NCBI RefSeq assembly: GCF_034931365.1
Contig: NZ_JAYGII010000013.1
Span: 17,334 to 81,333 of the forward strand
DNA length: 64,000 nucleotides
From: Natronospira elongata
GTDB lineage: Bacteria; Pseudomonadota; Gammaproteobacteria; Natronospirales; Natronospiraceae
Direction of reading: 5' to 3'
Both the position numbers and the translations under genes were made by a program. The notes beneath the pieces were generated by a model. The model saw nothing but the letters and a program-made list of their open reading frames with translations. It was not told where the DNA came from and did not search any database. This document shows, piece after piece, positions 43,088 through 51,405 of this stretch. Within the stretch, counting starts at the first letter, position 1. Each line of letters begins with the position of its first letter.

Positions 43088-43903
43088 ATGAGTGATTATC
43101 CCGAACGTATCGTTTGCTTGACCGAGGAACCCACCGAGACCCTCTATCTGCTGGAAGAGGACTGGCGCATCGTGGGGATCTCGGGCTTTACCGTGCGCCC
43201 GGCCCGGGCACGCAAGGAAAAGCCCAAGGTTTCGGCCTTTCTCAGCGCCAAGATCGACAAGATTCTGGATCTTGAGCCGGATCTGGTTCTCGGCTTCTCC
43301 GATCTGCAGGCGGAGATCGCCACCGAGCTCATTCGGCATGGCGTGGAGGTCCATATCTTCAATCACCGCAGCGTGGACGAGATTTTCCGAATGATCTCCA
43401 TGCTGGGGGGCATGATCGGTTGCCAGGAAAAGACCCGGGCTCTGGTAGATGAGCTGCGCGGCGGAGTGGAAAAGATTCGTGCCCAGGCGGCGGCCTTGCC
43501 GAAAACACCTCGGGTGTATTTCGAGGAATGGGATGAGCCCATGCTCTCCGGTATTCGCTGGGTCTCGGAACTGGTTGAAATCGCCGGCGGCGAGGATTGC
43601 TTTCCCGAACTCAAGGAAGAGGCCCTGGGCAAGAACCGGATCATCCCGGACTACGAAACGGTCATCGAGCGTCAGCCGGATATCATCATCGGTTCCTGGT
43701 GCGGCAAGAAATTCCGCCCCGAGAAGGTTTGTGAACGGCCGGGCTTCGATCGCATCCCGGCGGTCCGTGACAATGAGCTGCACGAAATCAAATCCGTGAA
43801 TATCCTGCAGCCCGGCCCGGCGGCACTCACCGACGGCTTGCAGCAATTGCATGAAATCATTGCCCGATGGTGCGACGTCTCAGCCACAGCCGAATCCCGG
43901 TGA
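43088..43903 (+). CDS. BtuF-like cobalamin-binding-fold protein without signal peptide
   Basis: A 271-residue helical-backbone metal/vitamin receptor (periplasmic binding protein class III fold): RIVCLTEEPTETLYLL at the start, DLVLGFSDLQAEIATELIRHGVEVHIFNHRSV, RVYFEEWDEPMLSGIRWVSELVEIAGG, and PDIIIGSWCGKKFRPE. ABC-type cobalamin and siderophore receptors have this layout, but here there is no signal peptide or lipobox and no permease or ATPase nearby, so the protein appears cytosolic. Its last 47 bases overlap the convergent PepSY gene. Ligand is unknown; cobalamin is only the family label. Confidence 0.75.
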   Translation: MSDYPERIVCLTEEPTETLYLLEEDWRIVGISGFTVRPARARKEKPKVSAFLSAKIDKILDLEPDLVLGFSDLQAEIATELIRHGVEVHIFNHRSVDEIFRMISMLGGMIGCQEKTRALVDELRGGVEKIRAQAAALPKTPRVYFEEWDEPMLSGIRWVSELVEIAGGEDCFPELKEEALGKNRIIPDYETVIERQPDIIIGSWCGKKFRPEKVCERPGFDRIPAVRDNELHEIKSVNILQPGPAALTDGLQQLHEIIARWCDVSATAESR

Positions 43904-44903
43904 GATAGAGCAGCAGGGGCAGCATGCCGATCAGGGCCACCAGGGCCTTGCCCCAGCCACCCAGAAAGTTGCCGCCGTGGATGGCGCGCAAGGCAGTCAT
44001 GAAGCGGTCACCGCCGCTGGCATCGCTCCAGTGTCGTTCCGCCAGCATCTTGCCGCTGTAGCGGTCCAGCACCACGTGACCGCTGCCTGGCAGCCATCCG
44101 GCAGCTTCCCCTTCCCGTACCGTGATGCGGTAGACCCCCTCGGGGCCGCGGGGCAGCCCAATGCTGCGGACATCGCCGTCCGGCATCGTGGCTTGTGCCA
44201 GATCCATGGCCTGCTCGAGGCCAATGTCTCGCCCATTGTCCGCCACCAGAGAGTGGTGGTGCAGGTCCAGCCCTGACAGGGGCGAGACAGTCTCCACCAT
44301 GGGCCGGGTGTACTGGGGCAGGGCCAGCAGGATGCCGCTGACCGCGACCAGGAGCAGGGGCAGGCCGGCGTAGAGTCCCAGGCCATGATGGATGGTTTGG
44401 GCAGGGCGGCCTGTGTGCCGGCGGCGGTGCCAGATCAGGGTGCCGGTAAGCAGGGAAAAGAGCAGGCAGAGGCCCAGCAAGCCCACCACGGTCTGACCCT
44501 GACTGCCCAGGTGCAGTTGAAAATGGAGTACATGGATGAAGCGCATCAGGCCCTCGCCCACGGGCCGGATGCCCATGAGCTCGCCTGAGGCCGGGTCTAC
44601 CGTTGCCAGACGATCGAAAATGCGCTCCGGGGTGCCGATATAGACCCGGAAGACGTCCTGGCTAGCCGAAGGCAGGGACAGGAAGGTCACCGCCTCATCG
44701 TCTCCGGCGACAGCCTCCACCGCCCCCAGGGCCTGCTCGGCACTGACTGGTTCTGCGGCGCCACTGCCGCGTAACAGCTCAGGATTGAGAACCCGGTCCA
44801 GTTCGCTTTGATACACGACCAGGCTGCCGCTCAGTCCAATGAGCACGAACAGGGCGCCCAGGCCCAGGGCGATCCAGCGGTGCAGGCGATAGATCAGCCT
44901 CAT
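43857..44903 (-). CDS. PepSY-associated inner-membrane protein (PiuB-like)
   Basis: A 348-residue membrane protein with the usual PepSY-TM layout: MRLIYRLHRWIALGLGALFVLIGLSGSLVVYQSELDR at the N-terminus, a periplasmic PepSY-like domain, FIHVLHFQLHLGSQGQTVVGLLGLCLLFSLLTGTLIWHRRRH, a second periplasmic domain, and the last helix FLGGWGKALVALIGMLPLLLYLTGIRLWL. His residues in the helices suggest haem or metal involvement; members are often iron-regulated and occur beside siderophore receptors. It begins 20 bases after the amidohydrolase gene. Confidence 0.88.
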   Translation of the reverse strand: MRLIYRLHRWIALGLGALFVLIGLSGSLVVYQSELDRVLNPELLRGSGAAEPVSAEQALGAVEAVAGDDEAVTFLSLPSASQDVFRVYIGTPERIFDRLATVDPASGELMGIRPVGEGLMRFIHVLHFQLHLGSQGQTVVGLLGLCLLFSLLTGTLIWHRRRHTGRPAQTIHHGLGLYAGLPLLLVAVSGILLALPQYTRPMVETVSPLSGLDLHHHSLVADNGRDIGLEQAMDLAQATMPDGDVRSIGLPRGPEGVYRITVREGEAAGWLPGSGHVVLDRYSGKMLAERHWSDASGGDRFMTALRAIHGGNFLGGWGKALVALIGMLPLLLYLTGIRLWLRRRTIGQ

Positions 44904-44923
44904 GATTCACGTCAGCAAATGTT

Positions 44924-46231
44924 TTAGCGCTTGTGGATTTCGCCGGCCTTCATCACGAAGCGAACCGATTCCAGTCGGGTGACATCGTCCAGGGGGCTGC
45001 CGTCCACGGCAATGAAGTCGGCATGAAAACCGGGTTCGATACGACCGATTTCATCGGACCAGTCCAGGAGGTCGGCGGCGTGGATGGTGGCGGCCTGGAT
45101 GGCCTCCAGGGGACTCATGCCGGCTTCCACCATGCGGGCAAACTGCTTGCCGTTCTGACCATGGGGATAGACGCCGGCATCACTGCCAAAGACGATTCGA
45201 ACCCCGGCTTCATGGGCCCGACGCAGACTGTCCCGCTGGGCCTGTCCGATTTCCCGCTCCTTTTCGAGACTTTCCTCCAGCATGCCCACTTCCTCGCCCA
45301 TGCCCAGGATGTAGTCGGAGACATAGACGTCCATGGACAGGGCCGTTCCGTTGCGGCGCGCCAGGGCAATGCTTTCATCGGAAATCAGGCTGGCATGTTC
45401 CACCGAATCCACCCCGGCCTTGATGGCCAGCTTGATGCCGGCATCGCCGTGGGCATGGGCGGCCACCCGCATGCCAAGGGCATGGGCCTCGTCAACGATG
45501 GCTTCCATTTCTTCCAGGGTGTACTGGCGTGCGCCGGTGGCGGTGCCCTTGGACATGACCCCGCCGGTGGCGCAGAACTTGATGGTGTCGGCGCCATACT
45601 TGAGATTCTTGCGAACCTGCTCACGGGCGGCCCAGGGCCCGTCGGCCACACCACCACCGCGATGTTCGAAGTCCGGTGGCAGCAGTGTGCTGTCGCAATG
45701 GCCCCCGGTCATGCCAAGGGACTGGCCGGCCACGCGCATGCGCGGGCCGGGGAAGTCGCCGGCTTCGATGGCATCACGAATAGCAATATCGGCGAAGGCT
45801 GGCGCACCGAGATTGCGCACGGTGGTAAAGCCTGCCTCCAAATTCTTTCTCGCCGCTCTGACCCCGTAAAGCGCGGCCCGATGGCTGCCCCGCCCCAGGC
45901 GGGCGTGGCCCTGAACGCTGGCATCGTTGGTCAGATGGACATGGGTGTCGATCAGCCCGGGCAGGACGAATCGGTCGCTCAGGTCGATGACCTTGCCGTC
46001 CTCGTCCAGCTCAACGGCGTCACGCGGGCTGACGGAGACGATCCGCCCTTCGGCAATGCCGATCAGCTGGTCGTCCCGCACATCGCCGGTCTTCGGGTCC
46101 AGCAGTTGTCCGGCCAGGACGTAGTGTTCCGCCTGTCCCGGATCAGCCTGGGCGGCGTTGTCGGCCGCGCAGGCGGGCAGGGCGGCAGCGGCCAGGCTGA
46201 GGGCGAAAAGGGCGGCAACAATGCGTGGCAT
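44924..46231 (-). CDS. Exported metal-dependent amidohydrolase (imidazolonepropionase/prolidase-like)
   Basis: A 435-residue amidohydrolase with signal peptide (ALFALSLAAAALPACA, a possible lipobox at LPAC). Metal ligands: HVH in IDTHVHL, Lys at TIKFCATGGV, His in AHAHGDAGI and VEHASLI, and the Asp in VFGSDAGVYPHG. This subgroup cleaves Xaa-Pro or related N-acyl dipeptides in some proteobacteria. ATG 46231 gives the signal peptide; the frame is open farther upstream but lies in the REP region. It is first of a two-gene operon with the PepSY protein. Confidence 0.88.
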   Translation of the reverse strand: MPRIVAALFALSLAAAALPACAADNAAQADPGQAEHYVLAGQLLDPKTGDVRDDQLIGIAEGRIVSVSPRDAVELDEDGKVIDLSDRFVLPGLIDTHVHLTNDASVQGHARLGRGSHRAALYGVRAARKNLEAGFTTVRNLGAPAFADIAIRDAIEAGDFPGPRMRVAGQSLGMTGGHCDSTLLPPDFEHRGGGVADGPWAAREQVRKNLKYGADTIKFCATGGVMSKGTATGARQYTLEEMEAIVDEAHALGMRVAAHAHGDAGIKLAIKAGVDSVEHASLISDESIALARRNGTALSMDVYVSDYILGMGEEVGMLEESLEKEREIGQAQRDSLRRAHEAGVRIVFGSDAGVYPHGQNGKQFARMVEAGMSPLEAIQAATIHAADLLDWSDEIGRIEPGFHADFIAVDGSPLDDVTRLESVRFVMKAGEIHKR

Positions 46232-46339
46232 GGGATGCTCCCGGGGTTGGGGGTCCGTTCCAAAGGAGAGCATTCTAGAGCAATCAGGGTGCCCGTGTAC
46301 GGACGAGGCCGGGAGAGCCGGCCGCGCAGGCAGATATGT

Positions 46340-46402
46340 AGGAGCGGATTCATCCGCGATTCTAGGGTCGTCGATTCCCCGATCGCGGATGAATCCGCTC
46401 CT
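46340..46402. repeat. REP-like inverted doublet
   Basis: Two 21-base arms, 46340-46360 and 46382-46402, are perfect inverted copies around GGAGCGGATTCATCCGCG, separated by 21 bases. This is the form of REP/BIME elements mobilised by RAYT transposases; similar sequences occur in pseudomonads and xanthomonads. It lies between the cNMP-binding gene and the amidohydrolase, both on the minus strand. Confidence 0.8.
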
Positions 46403-46443
46403 GCGGCGGGCTGACAGGTAGGCCTTGAAGGCTTCGAGCCGTT

Positions 46444-46917
46444 TCAGGCAAATCCCGGCGGATTCCACTCCTGCATCATCTTTTCCCGGGCCGAGCTGAC
46501 CCGTTCCGACATCAGGCCGGCGAAGCGCTTGAGCATTTCGTAGCCAAAATCCGGGTCCTTCTCGCAGCGCTCGAAGATGACATCGCCATCGAAGCGGATG
46601 ACGCTGCTGTCTTCTTCCGCCCGAGCCTGGAAATGCCAGCGATAGGGCGGGATCAGCCAGGACCAGCCGATGATGGCGCCCTCGCCCACGTTCTGCAGCT
46701 CAAGGGGTGGGCCTTCGATGGCAGCCACCTCAAGGCTGATGCGACCGCCCGTGACCAGGAAAAAACTGTCGGCCCGGTTGCCATGGCGGAACAGGACCTC
46801 GTCTTCCTTGAGGTTACGGCTGGAGGCATTCTCGGCCAGAAATTTCAGGTCAGCCTCGTCCATTCCCTTGAAGAAGGCTTTGTCCAGCAACTGGTCCAGG
46901 ATTTTTTCCTTGCTCAT
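46444..46917 (-). CDS. Cyclic-nucleotide-binding-domain protein (no DNA-binding domain)
   Basis: A 157-residue protein consisting of one cNMP-binding domain of the Crp/Fnr type: FKGMDEADLKFLAE, the EDEVLFRHGNRADSFFLVTGGRISLEV core and VGEGAIIGWSWLIPP, with the phosphate-binding loop altered from the usual GE-(x)6-RxA to GAIIGWSWL. It lacks the C-terminal helix-turn-helix, so it does not bind DNA itself. The last 25 residues form a charged helix. ATG 46917. Its promoter bears a perfect FNR box. Confidence 0.85.
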   Translation of the reverse strand: MSKEKILDQLLDKAFFKGMDEADLKFLAENASSRNLKEDEVLFRHGNRADSFFLVTGGRISLEVAAIEGPPLELQNVGEGAIIGWSWLIPPYRWHFQARAEEDSSVIRFDGDVIFERCEKDPDFGYEMLKRFAGLMSERVSSAREKMMQEWNPPGFA

Positions 46918-46959
46918 GTTCAAACCTCGCGCAATCGTTTCACGCCACCATACACCCAT

Positions 46960-47009
46960 GGCGCGGAGAATAGGGAACCTCTAGAGGTTCCATAATTGAT
47001 GTTGATCAA
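46960..47009 (-). promoter_or_regulatory. Class II FNR-dependent promoter of the cNMP-binding protein gene
   Basis: TTGATGTTGATCAA (46996-47009) matches the FNR/ANR consensus TTGAT-N4-ATCAA exactly. On the minus strand a TATTCT -10 lies at 46972-46967, predicting transcription start near 46961, which places the FNR site at -41.5, the standard class II position. The start codon is at 46917. Confidence 0.75.
46974..46991. promoter_or_regulatory. Perfect 18-bp palindrome inside the FNR promoter
   Basis: GGAACCTCTAGAGGTTCC is its own reverse complement and occupies the spacer between the FNR box and the -10. A dimeric repressor bound there would compete with RNA polymerase. Confidence 0.5.
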
Positions 47010-47021
47010 ATTTCGTCCAAT

Positions 47022-47789
47022 TCAGGGTTTGAGACGATACCCGCTTCGGAATATCCAGGCCACCAGGGCAATGCAGATGGCCAGAAACGCCAGGATCACC
47101 GCGAAACTGATGGCGACATGGACGTCGGCCACTTCGTAGAAGCTCCAACGGAATCCGCTGACCAGATAAACCACCGGATTGAACAGGGAAACGGTCTGCC
47201 AGACCGGGGGCAGCACATCCAGGGAATAGAAGGTGCCACCCAGAAAGGTCAGGGGCGTGACCACCAGTAGCGGCACGAACTGTAGTTGCTCAAATCCTTC
47301 CGACCAGATGCCGAGTATGAAACCCAGGAGACTGAAGGTAAATGCCGTCAGTACCAGGAACAACAGCATCAGGAGGGGGTGGGCGATCTCCAGGGGCACG
47401 AAGAACCAGGCCGTGCCCAGGATTATCAGCCCAAGAATGATGGACTTGGTGGCCGCGGCGCCCACATAGCCCAGCATGACTTCCAGATACGATGCCGGCG
47501 CCGAGAGGATCTCGTAGATGGTGCCGGTAAAGCGTGGAAAGTAGATACCGAAGGCGGCGTTGGAAACACTCTGGGTCAGCAACATCAGCATGATCAGCCC
47601 CGGCACGATAAACGCCCCGTAGCTGACCCCGCCGATTTCATCGATGCGTGAACCGATGGCCGCTCCAAAAACAACGAAATACAGTGAGGTGCTGATCACC
47701 GGCGCGACGATGCTTTGCATCAGCGTGCGGCGGGTACGGTTCATCTCGAAGAGATAGATGGCCAGAATGGCCCGGGGATTGCGAATCAT
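47022..47789 (-). CDS. ABC-2 type transporter permease (YadH-like)
   Basis: A 255-residue six-helix permease of the ABC-2 exporter family, with RTLMQSIVAPVISTSLYFVVFG, the conserved FPRFTGTIYEILSAPAS coupling region and PLTFLGGTFYSLDVLPPVWQ. The order ATPase-permease with a 4-base overlap resembles E. coli yadG-yadH. Substrate unknown; in related systems lipids, polysaccharides or drugs. Confidence 0.9.
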   Translation of the reverse strand: MIRNPRAILAIYLFEMNRTRRTLMQSIVAPVISTSLYFVVFGAAIGSRIDEIGGVSYGAFIVPGLIMLMLLTQSVSNAAFGIYFPRFTGTIYEILSAPASYLEVMLGYVGAAATKSIILGLIILGTAWFFVPLEIAHPLLMLLFLVLTAFTFSLLGFILGIWSEGFEQLQFVPLLVVTPLTFLGGTFYSLDVLPPVWQTVSLFNPVVYLVSGFRWSFYEVADVHVAISFAVILAFLAICIALVAWIFRSGYRLKP

Positions 47790-48724
47790 TGTCGATCCTT
47801 CAGCAAATCGAGAAAGATGTCTTCCAGGGAACTCTGGTCAGTGTGCAGGTCATTGATCACGATGCCCGCCTGGTTGAGGCGGCGCAGCAGGTCGGCAATT
47901 CCGCTCTCCTTGAACTCATCGGCATAGTCATAGATGAGGGCACTGCCGTCGTTGATGAGCGATAGGCGATAACCATTCAACTGATCTGGCACCTGCTTGA
48001 TCGACTGGCCCAGCTCGATAGTAAGCTGTTTCCGCCCCAGCTTTCGCATGAGCTGACTGGTCTCTTCCACCAAAAGCAAACGTCCGTGATTGATGACCCC
48101 GACCCGCTCGGCCATTTGTTCGGCTTCTTCGATGTAGTGGGTGGTAAGAATAATGGTCACGCCGTTGTGCTGGAGGCCCCGGACCAGATTCCACATGTCC
48201 TGGCGCAGTTCCACATCTACGCCGGCGGTGGGCTCATCCAGAAAGAGTATGCGGGGTTCATGGGCCAGGGCCTTGGCGATCATCACCCGCCGCTTCATGC
48301 CACCCGACAGAGTCCGGATCTGCTTGTCACGCTTGTCATAAAGTGACAGGTCCCTGAGTACCCCCGCGACCACAGCATCGTTGCGCTTGAGCCCGAACAG
48401 GCCGCGGCTGAAGCTCACCGTGTCCCAGACCGATTCGAAGGAGTCGGTAGCCAGCTCCTGGGGTACCAGGCCCACCAGTTGGCGAGCGGACCGATAGTCA
48501 CGAATGATGTCATGGCCCCCAATGCGGATTTCTCCACTGCTTCGTGTGACCAGGCCGCAAAGGATGCTGATCAGCGTGGTCTTGCCCGCCCCATTGGGGC
48601 CCAGCAAGGCGAAGATCTCACCATGCTCGATATTCAGGTTGACCTCTGACAGGGCCTGGAACCCACCCTCATAGGTTTTGGACAGGTCCTTGACCTCAAT
48701 GGCCGGCGGGGTTGACTGCTTCAT
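47786..48724 (-). CDS. ABC transporter ATPase (YadG-like)
   Basis: A 312-residue ATPase with Walker A GPNGAGKTT, Q-loop, signature LSGGM (the usual variant in this family), Walker B ILFLDEPTAGVD and the H-loop in LTTHYIEEAEQMAERV. The last ~90 residues form the accessory domain. It overlaps both neighbours by four bases: the c-di-GMP protein upstream and the permease downstream, so all three are one translationally coupled operon. Confidence 0.92.
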   Translation of the reverse strand: MKQSTPPAIEVKDLSKTYEGGFQALSEVNLNIEHGEIFALLGPNGAGKTTLISILCGLVTRSSGEIRIGGHDIIRDYRSARQLVGLVPQELATDSFESVWDTVSFSRGLFGLKRNDAVVAGVLRDLSLYDKRDKQIRTLSGGMKRRVMIAKALAHEPRILFLDEPTAGVDVELRQDMWNLVRGLQHNGVTIILTTHYIEEAEQMAERVGVINHGRLLLVEETSQLMRKLGRKQLTIELGQSIKQVPDQLNGYRLSLINDGSALIYDYADEFKESGIADLLRRLNQAGIVINDLHTDQSSLEDIFLDLLKDRQ

Positions 48725-51270
48725 GATGACTCCGTGCCATGGAACTGGGACTTGATTGCTACATTGAATTCTTCAACTGGTTTGGGTCGGCCATAGAAGT
48801 AGCCCTGGAAGCAGCGGCAGCCGAGATGGCACAGATAGCTCTGCTGGGTTTGTGTCTCCACACCCTCTGCGACCACACGCATGTTGAGGTTGCTGGCCAG
48901 GCCGATGATGGCTTCGATGATCACCCAGTCCCGCTGGTTTCGATCGCGAGCCGCATTCTGGACAAAGGATTTGTCAATCTTCACTTCATCGAAGGGCAGC
49001 CGGGAGAGATAAGCCATGGAGGAATAGCCGGTACCAAAGTCATCCATGGAGAAATGCAGTCCTAGGGCGTGGAGCTGCTCCATTTTGTCCATGCTGTCTT
49101 CAATGTCCTCGAGCACCAGGGATTCAGTCAGCTCCAGCTTCAGCCGGTCAGGGGATACCTTATGCTCATCAATTGCACGCTGAACCTGTCTGACAAAATC
49201 TTTCTGGTGGAACTGTCTGGCGCTGACATTGATGGACAAACTCAGGTCCGCGGTCGCCGCTTCCTGTTCCCAGTCCTTCAGTATGCGACAAGCATTTTCC
49301 AGCACCCAATTCCCCAGTGGCAGTATCAAGCCGGTTTCCTCGGCCACTGGAATGAATTCCATGGGTGAGACCATGCCCAGGGAAGGATTGTTCCACCGAA
49401 GCAGTGCTTCTGCCCCAATTAGCTTGCCATTGCCACCCACCTGCTTCTGCAGATGGAGGAAGAACTGATCGCTATCAATGGCCTGGCGAATCTCGGCTTC
49501 CATCCGAAACTGGCGCTCCATCCGCCGCTGCAATTCAGGGTTATAGAATCGAATGGAATTTCGGCCATCTGCCTTGGCCTGGTACATCGCGGTATCGGCA
49601 CGCCGGAGCAGTTCTTCCCGACTGTCAACGTCCCCCTGAAACAGGGTGATGCCGATGCTGGCGGCACAGCGGTGTTCGTGTTGAGGTAAGTTAACAGGTT
49701 GGGTAATGATTGCCTGGATGTCCTCGGCAACCAGGCCGGCGCGCTGGGCGGCTTCGTTCTCTTTATTGCCCAGGCGGTCAAGAATGACGACAAACTCGTC
49801 CCCGCCCAGGCGAGCCACGGTATCCACCGAGCGGGTGCGCCCCTCCAGTCTTCGGGCAAGCGTCTTGAGCAGTTCATCGCCCACGGAATGCCCCATGGTG
49901 TCATTCAGCCGCTTGAAGTCATCCAGATCGATGAAAAGGATCGCCCCATAGCTTCTCAGGCGGCTGGAGGCGGCCTGGACCAAGCCCATTCGATAGTCCA
50001 GCAGGCGACGGTTGGGTAGCCCGGTAAGGTCATCATAGAAGGCCAGTTGGTGAATTTTCTCCTGTGACTGCTTCTGTTCAGTGATATCGGTTATGAAGCC
50101 ATTCCATATCACGGCACCATCAGCGGCCTTTTCCGGCAAGGCATTACCCTGGAGCCAGCGTTCGCCATGCTCCGGGTGTATGACTCGGTACTCGTGTCCC
50201 CAGGTGGACATTGTTTCTGCCGATTCCTGGATGGACTGCAGCAGCCCTTCAAGGTCATCCGGATGAATAATCCTGGTAATGGGGTCGGCGTTCTCTCTGA
50301 CCGCTTCAGGGGGGACCCCGTAGATATCCCGGATGGCCTCGCTGGCATAAGGGAAGGACAACTGGCCATCGGGGGCCATCCGAAACTGGTACACCACCCC
50401 AGGCAGACGGGAGGCGATTTTGGTAAAGCGCTCGTCCAGCTCCAGGGCCTGAAGTCGGGCTGATTCGGCTTCCAATCGCGCCAGTTCCACCCGTTGTCGC
50501 AGACTGGCAGTGACCGTCGAGGTGATCAGGATGAACAGGCTGCTGCCAACGGCGAGGCTGGCGACGAGATCCGGGTTCAGTGTGGGGCCGGGTAGTGCCA
50601 CTTCGTGGCTGTGCCCCGCCGGAAAACGGGTCGCGGCCATGGCAACATAGTGCAGACTGGAAATGGCCAGGCCCATGAGGGTTGCGCTCGCCAGCTTGAA
50701 GCCAAGGGGTTGGTACAGTTGGTGCTCGTGAAGGAATTTACCCATCACTCGCGGAATCGCCAGCGCCAGGCTGGACATCACCACCGCAACCAGCAGGGAC
50801 AGCAATACCAGCCCGGGCCGGTAGGCCATGGCCGCCTCCATTACCATGGCGGCCATGCCGATGTAGTGCATGCCGCCAATGCCCAGGCCCATTAGTGCGC
50901 CCCCCAACAGGATCGCCCGGAAGCTGGGGCGGGGGCGGGAAATGACGTCAAGCGCAAGGTAGGCTGCCAGGACGGCCGGGAAGACCGAAACGAGGGTCAG
51001 CAAGGCGTGGTATTCGATTGCCACCGGCAGGCGGAAGGCCACCATGCCGGTAAAGTGCATCGTCCACACCCCAAGCCCCAGGGCCAGGGCACCGTTGAGA
51101 TGCCAGCCGAGACGGGCCCGTGCAGACCGGGTGGCTCGCATGAGGTCCACGTGACTGATGCTGGCGAAAGCGGCCATGATCGCAATCAGCAGGGAGAGCA
51201 GCACCAGCGGCACCGAGTAATCGCCGGCGAGGAAGGTGTCTCCCGCCATGCTGGCATCCAAGAAATGCAT
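48721..51270 (-). CDS. MHYT-PAS-GGDEF-EAL membrane sensor for c-di-GMP turnover
   Basis: A protein of about 849 residues. The MHYT sensor spans about seven helices in the N-terminal ~250 residues, with HFTGM, HYIGM and HYVAM motifs presumed to bind copper and sense gases. Then come a PAS domain (~270-400), a GGDEF domain with intact RLGGDEFVVIL and an EAL domain with intact GAEALLRW and YLSRLPFDEVKIDKSFV. Both catalytic motifs are complete, so it could make and cleave c-di-GMP. ATG 51270 follows AGGAGG; ATG 51318 is also possible but lies before a hairpin. It begins the ABC exporter operon. Confidence 0.9.
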   Translation of the reverse strand: MHFLDASMAGDTFLAGDYSVPLVLLSLLIAIMAAFASISHVDLMRATRSARARLGWHLNGALALGLGVWTMHFTGMVAFRLPVAIEYHALLTLVSVFPAVLAAYLALDVISRPRPSFRAILLGGALMGLGIGGMHYIGMAAMVMEAAMAYRPGLVLLSLLVAVVMSSLALAIPRVMGKFLHEHQLYQPLGFKLASATLMGLAISSLHYVAMAATRFPAGHSHEVALPGPTLNPDLVASLAVGSSLFILITSTVTASLRQRVELARLEAESARLQALELDERFTKIASRLPGVVYQFRMAPDGQLSFPYASEAIRDIYGVPPEAVRENADPITRIIHPDDLEGLLQSIQESAETMSTWGHEYRVIHPEHGERWLQGNALPEKAADGAVIWNGFITDITEQKQSQEKIHQLAFYDDLTGLPNRRLLDYRMGLVQAASSRLRSYGAILFIDLDDFKRLNDTMGHSVGDELLKTLARRLEGRTRSVDTVARLGGDEFVVILDRLGNKENEAAQRAGLVAEDIQAIITQPVNLPQHEHRCAASIGITLFQGDVDSREELLRRADTAMYQAKADGRNSIRFYNPELQRRMERQFRMEAEIRQAIDSDQFFLHLQKQVGGNGKLIGAEALLRWNNPSLGMVSPMEFIPVAEETGLILPLGNWVLENACRILKDWEQEAATADLSLSINVSARQFHQKDFVRQVQRAIDEHKVSPDRLKLELTESLVLEDIEDSMDKMEQLHALGLHFSMDDFGTGYSSMAYLSRLPFDEVKIDKSFVQNAARDRNQRDWVIIEAIIGLASNLNMRVVAEGVETQTQQSYLCHLGCRCFQGYFYGRPKPVEEFNVAIKSQFHGTESS

Positions 51271-51290
51271 TTGGCAGGCACCCTCCTCTG

Positions 51291-51309
51291 GAAGGCCGAT
51301 TCGGCCTTC
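51291..51309 (-). promoter_or_regulatory. Hairpin in the leader of the MHYT-GGDEF-EAL gene
   Basis: GAAGGCCG-AAT-CGGCCTTC is a perfect 8-bp stem with a 3-base loop, ending 21 bases before the preferred start codon at 51270 and just before its AGGAGG ribosome site. It could affect translation or bind a regulator. Confidence 0.4.
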
Positions 51310-51405
51310 GACTTCCATGGCTCAGTCTAGCAGCAGGGCACCGCTGAAGGGACGGGGGCTGCAGATTCTTGCTTTCCCGAGCGGGTGGGACAGCCCAGCG
51401 GTTTT

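Noticed and set aside
44933..46414. Plus-strand open frame opposite the amidohydrolase
   Set aside because: The amidohydrolase has all metal ligands and a signal peptide; the opposite frame shows only repetitive Gly/His-rich antisense composition.
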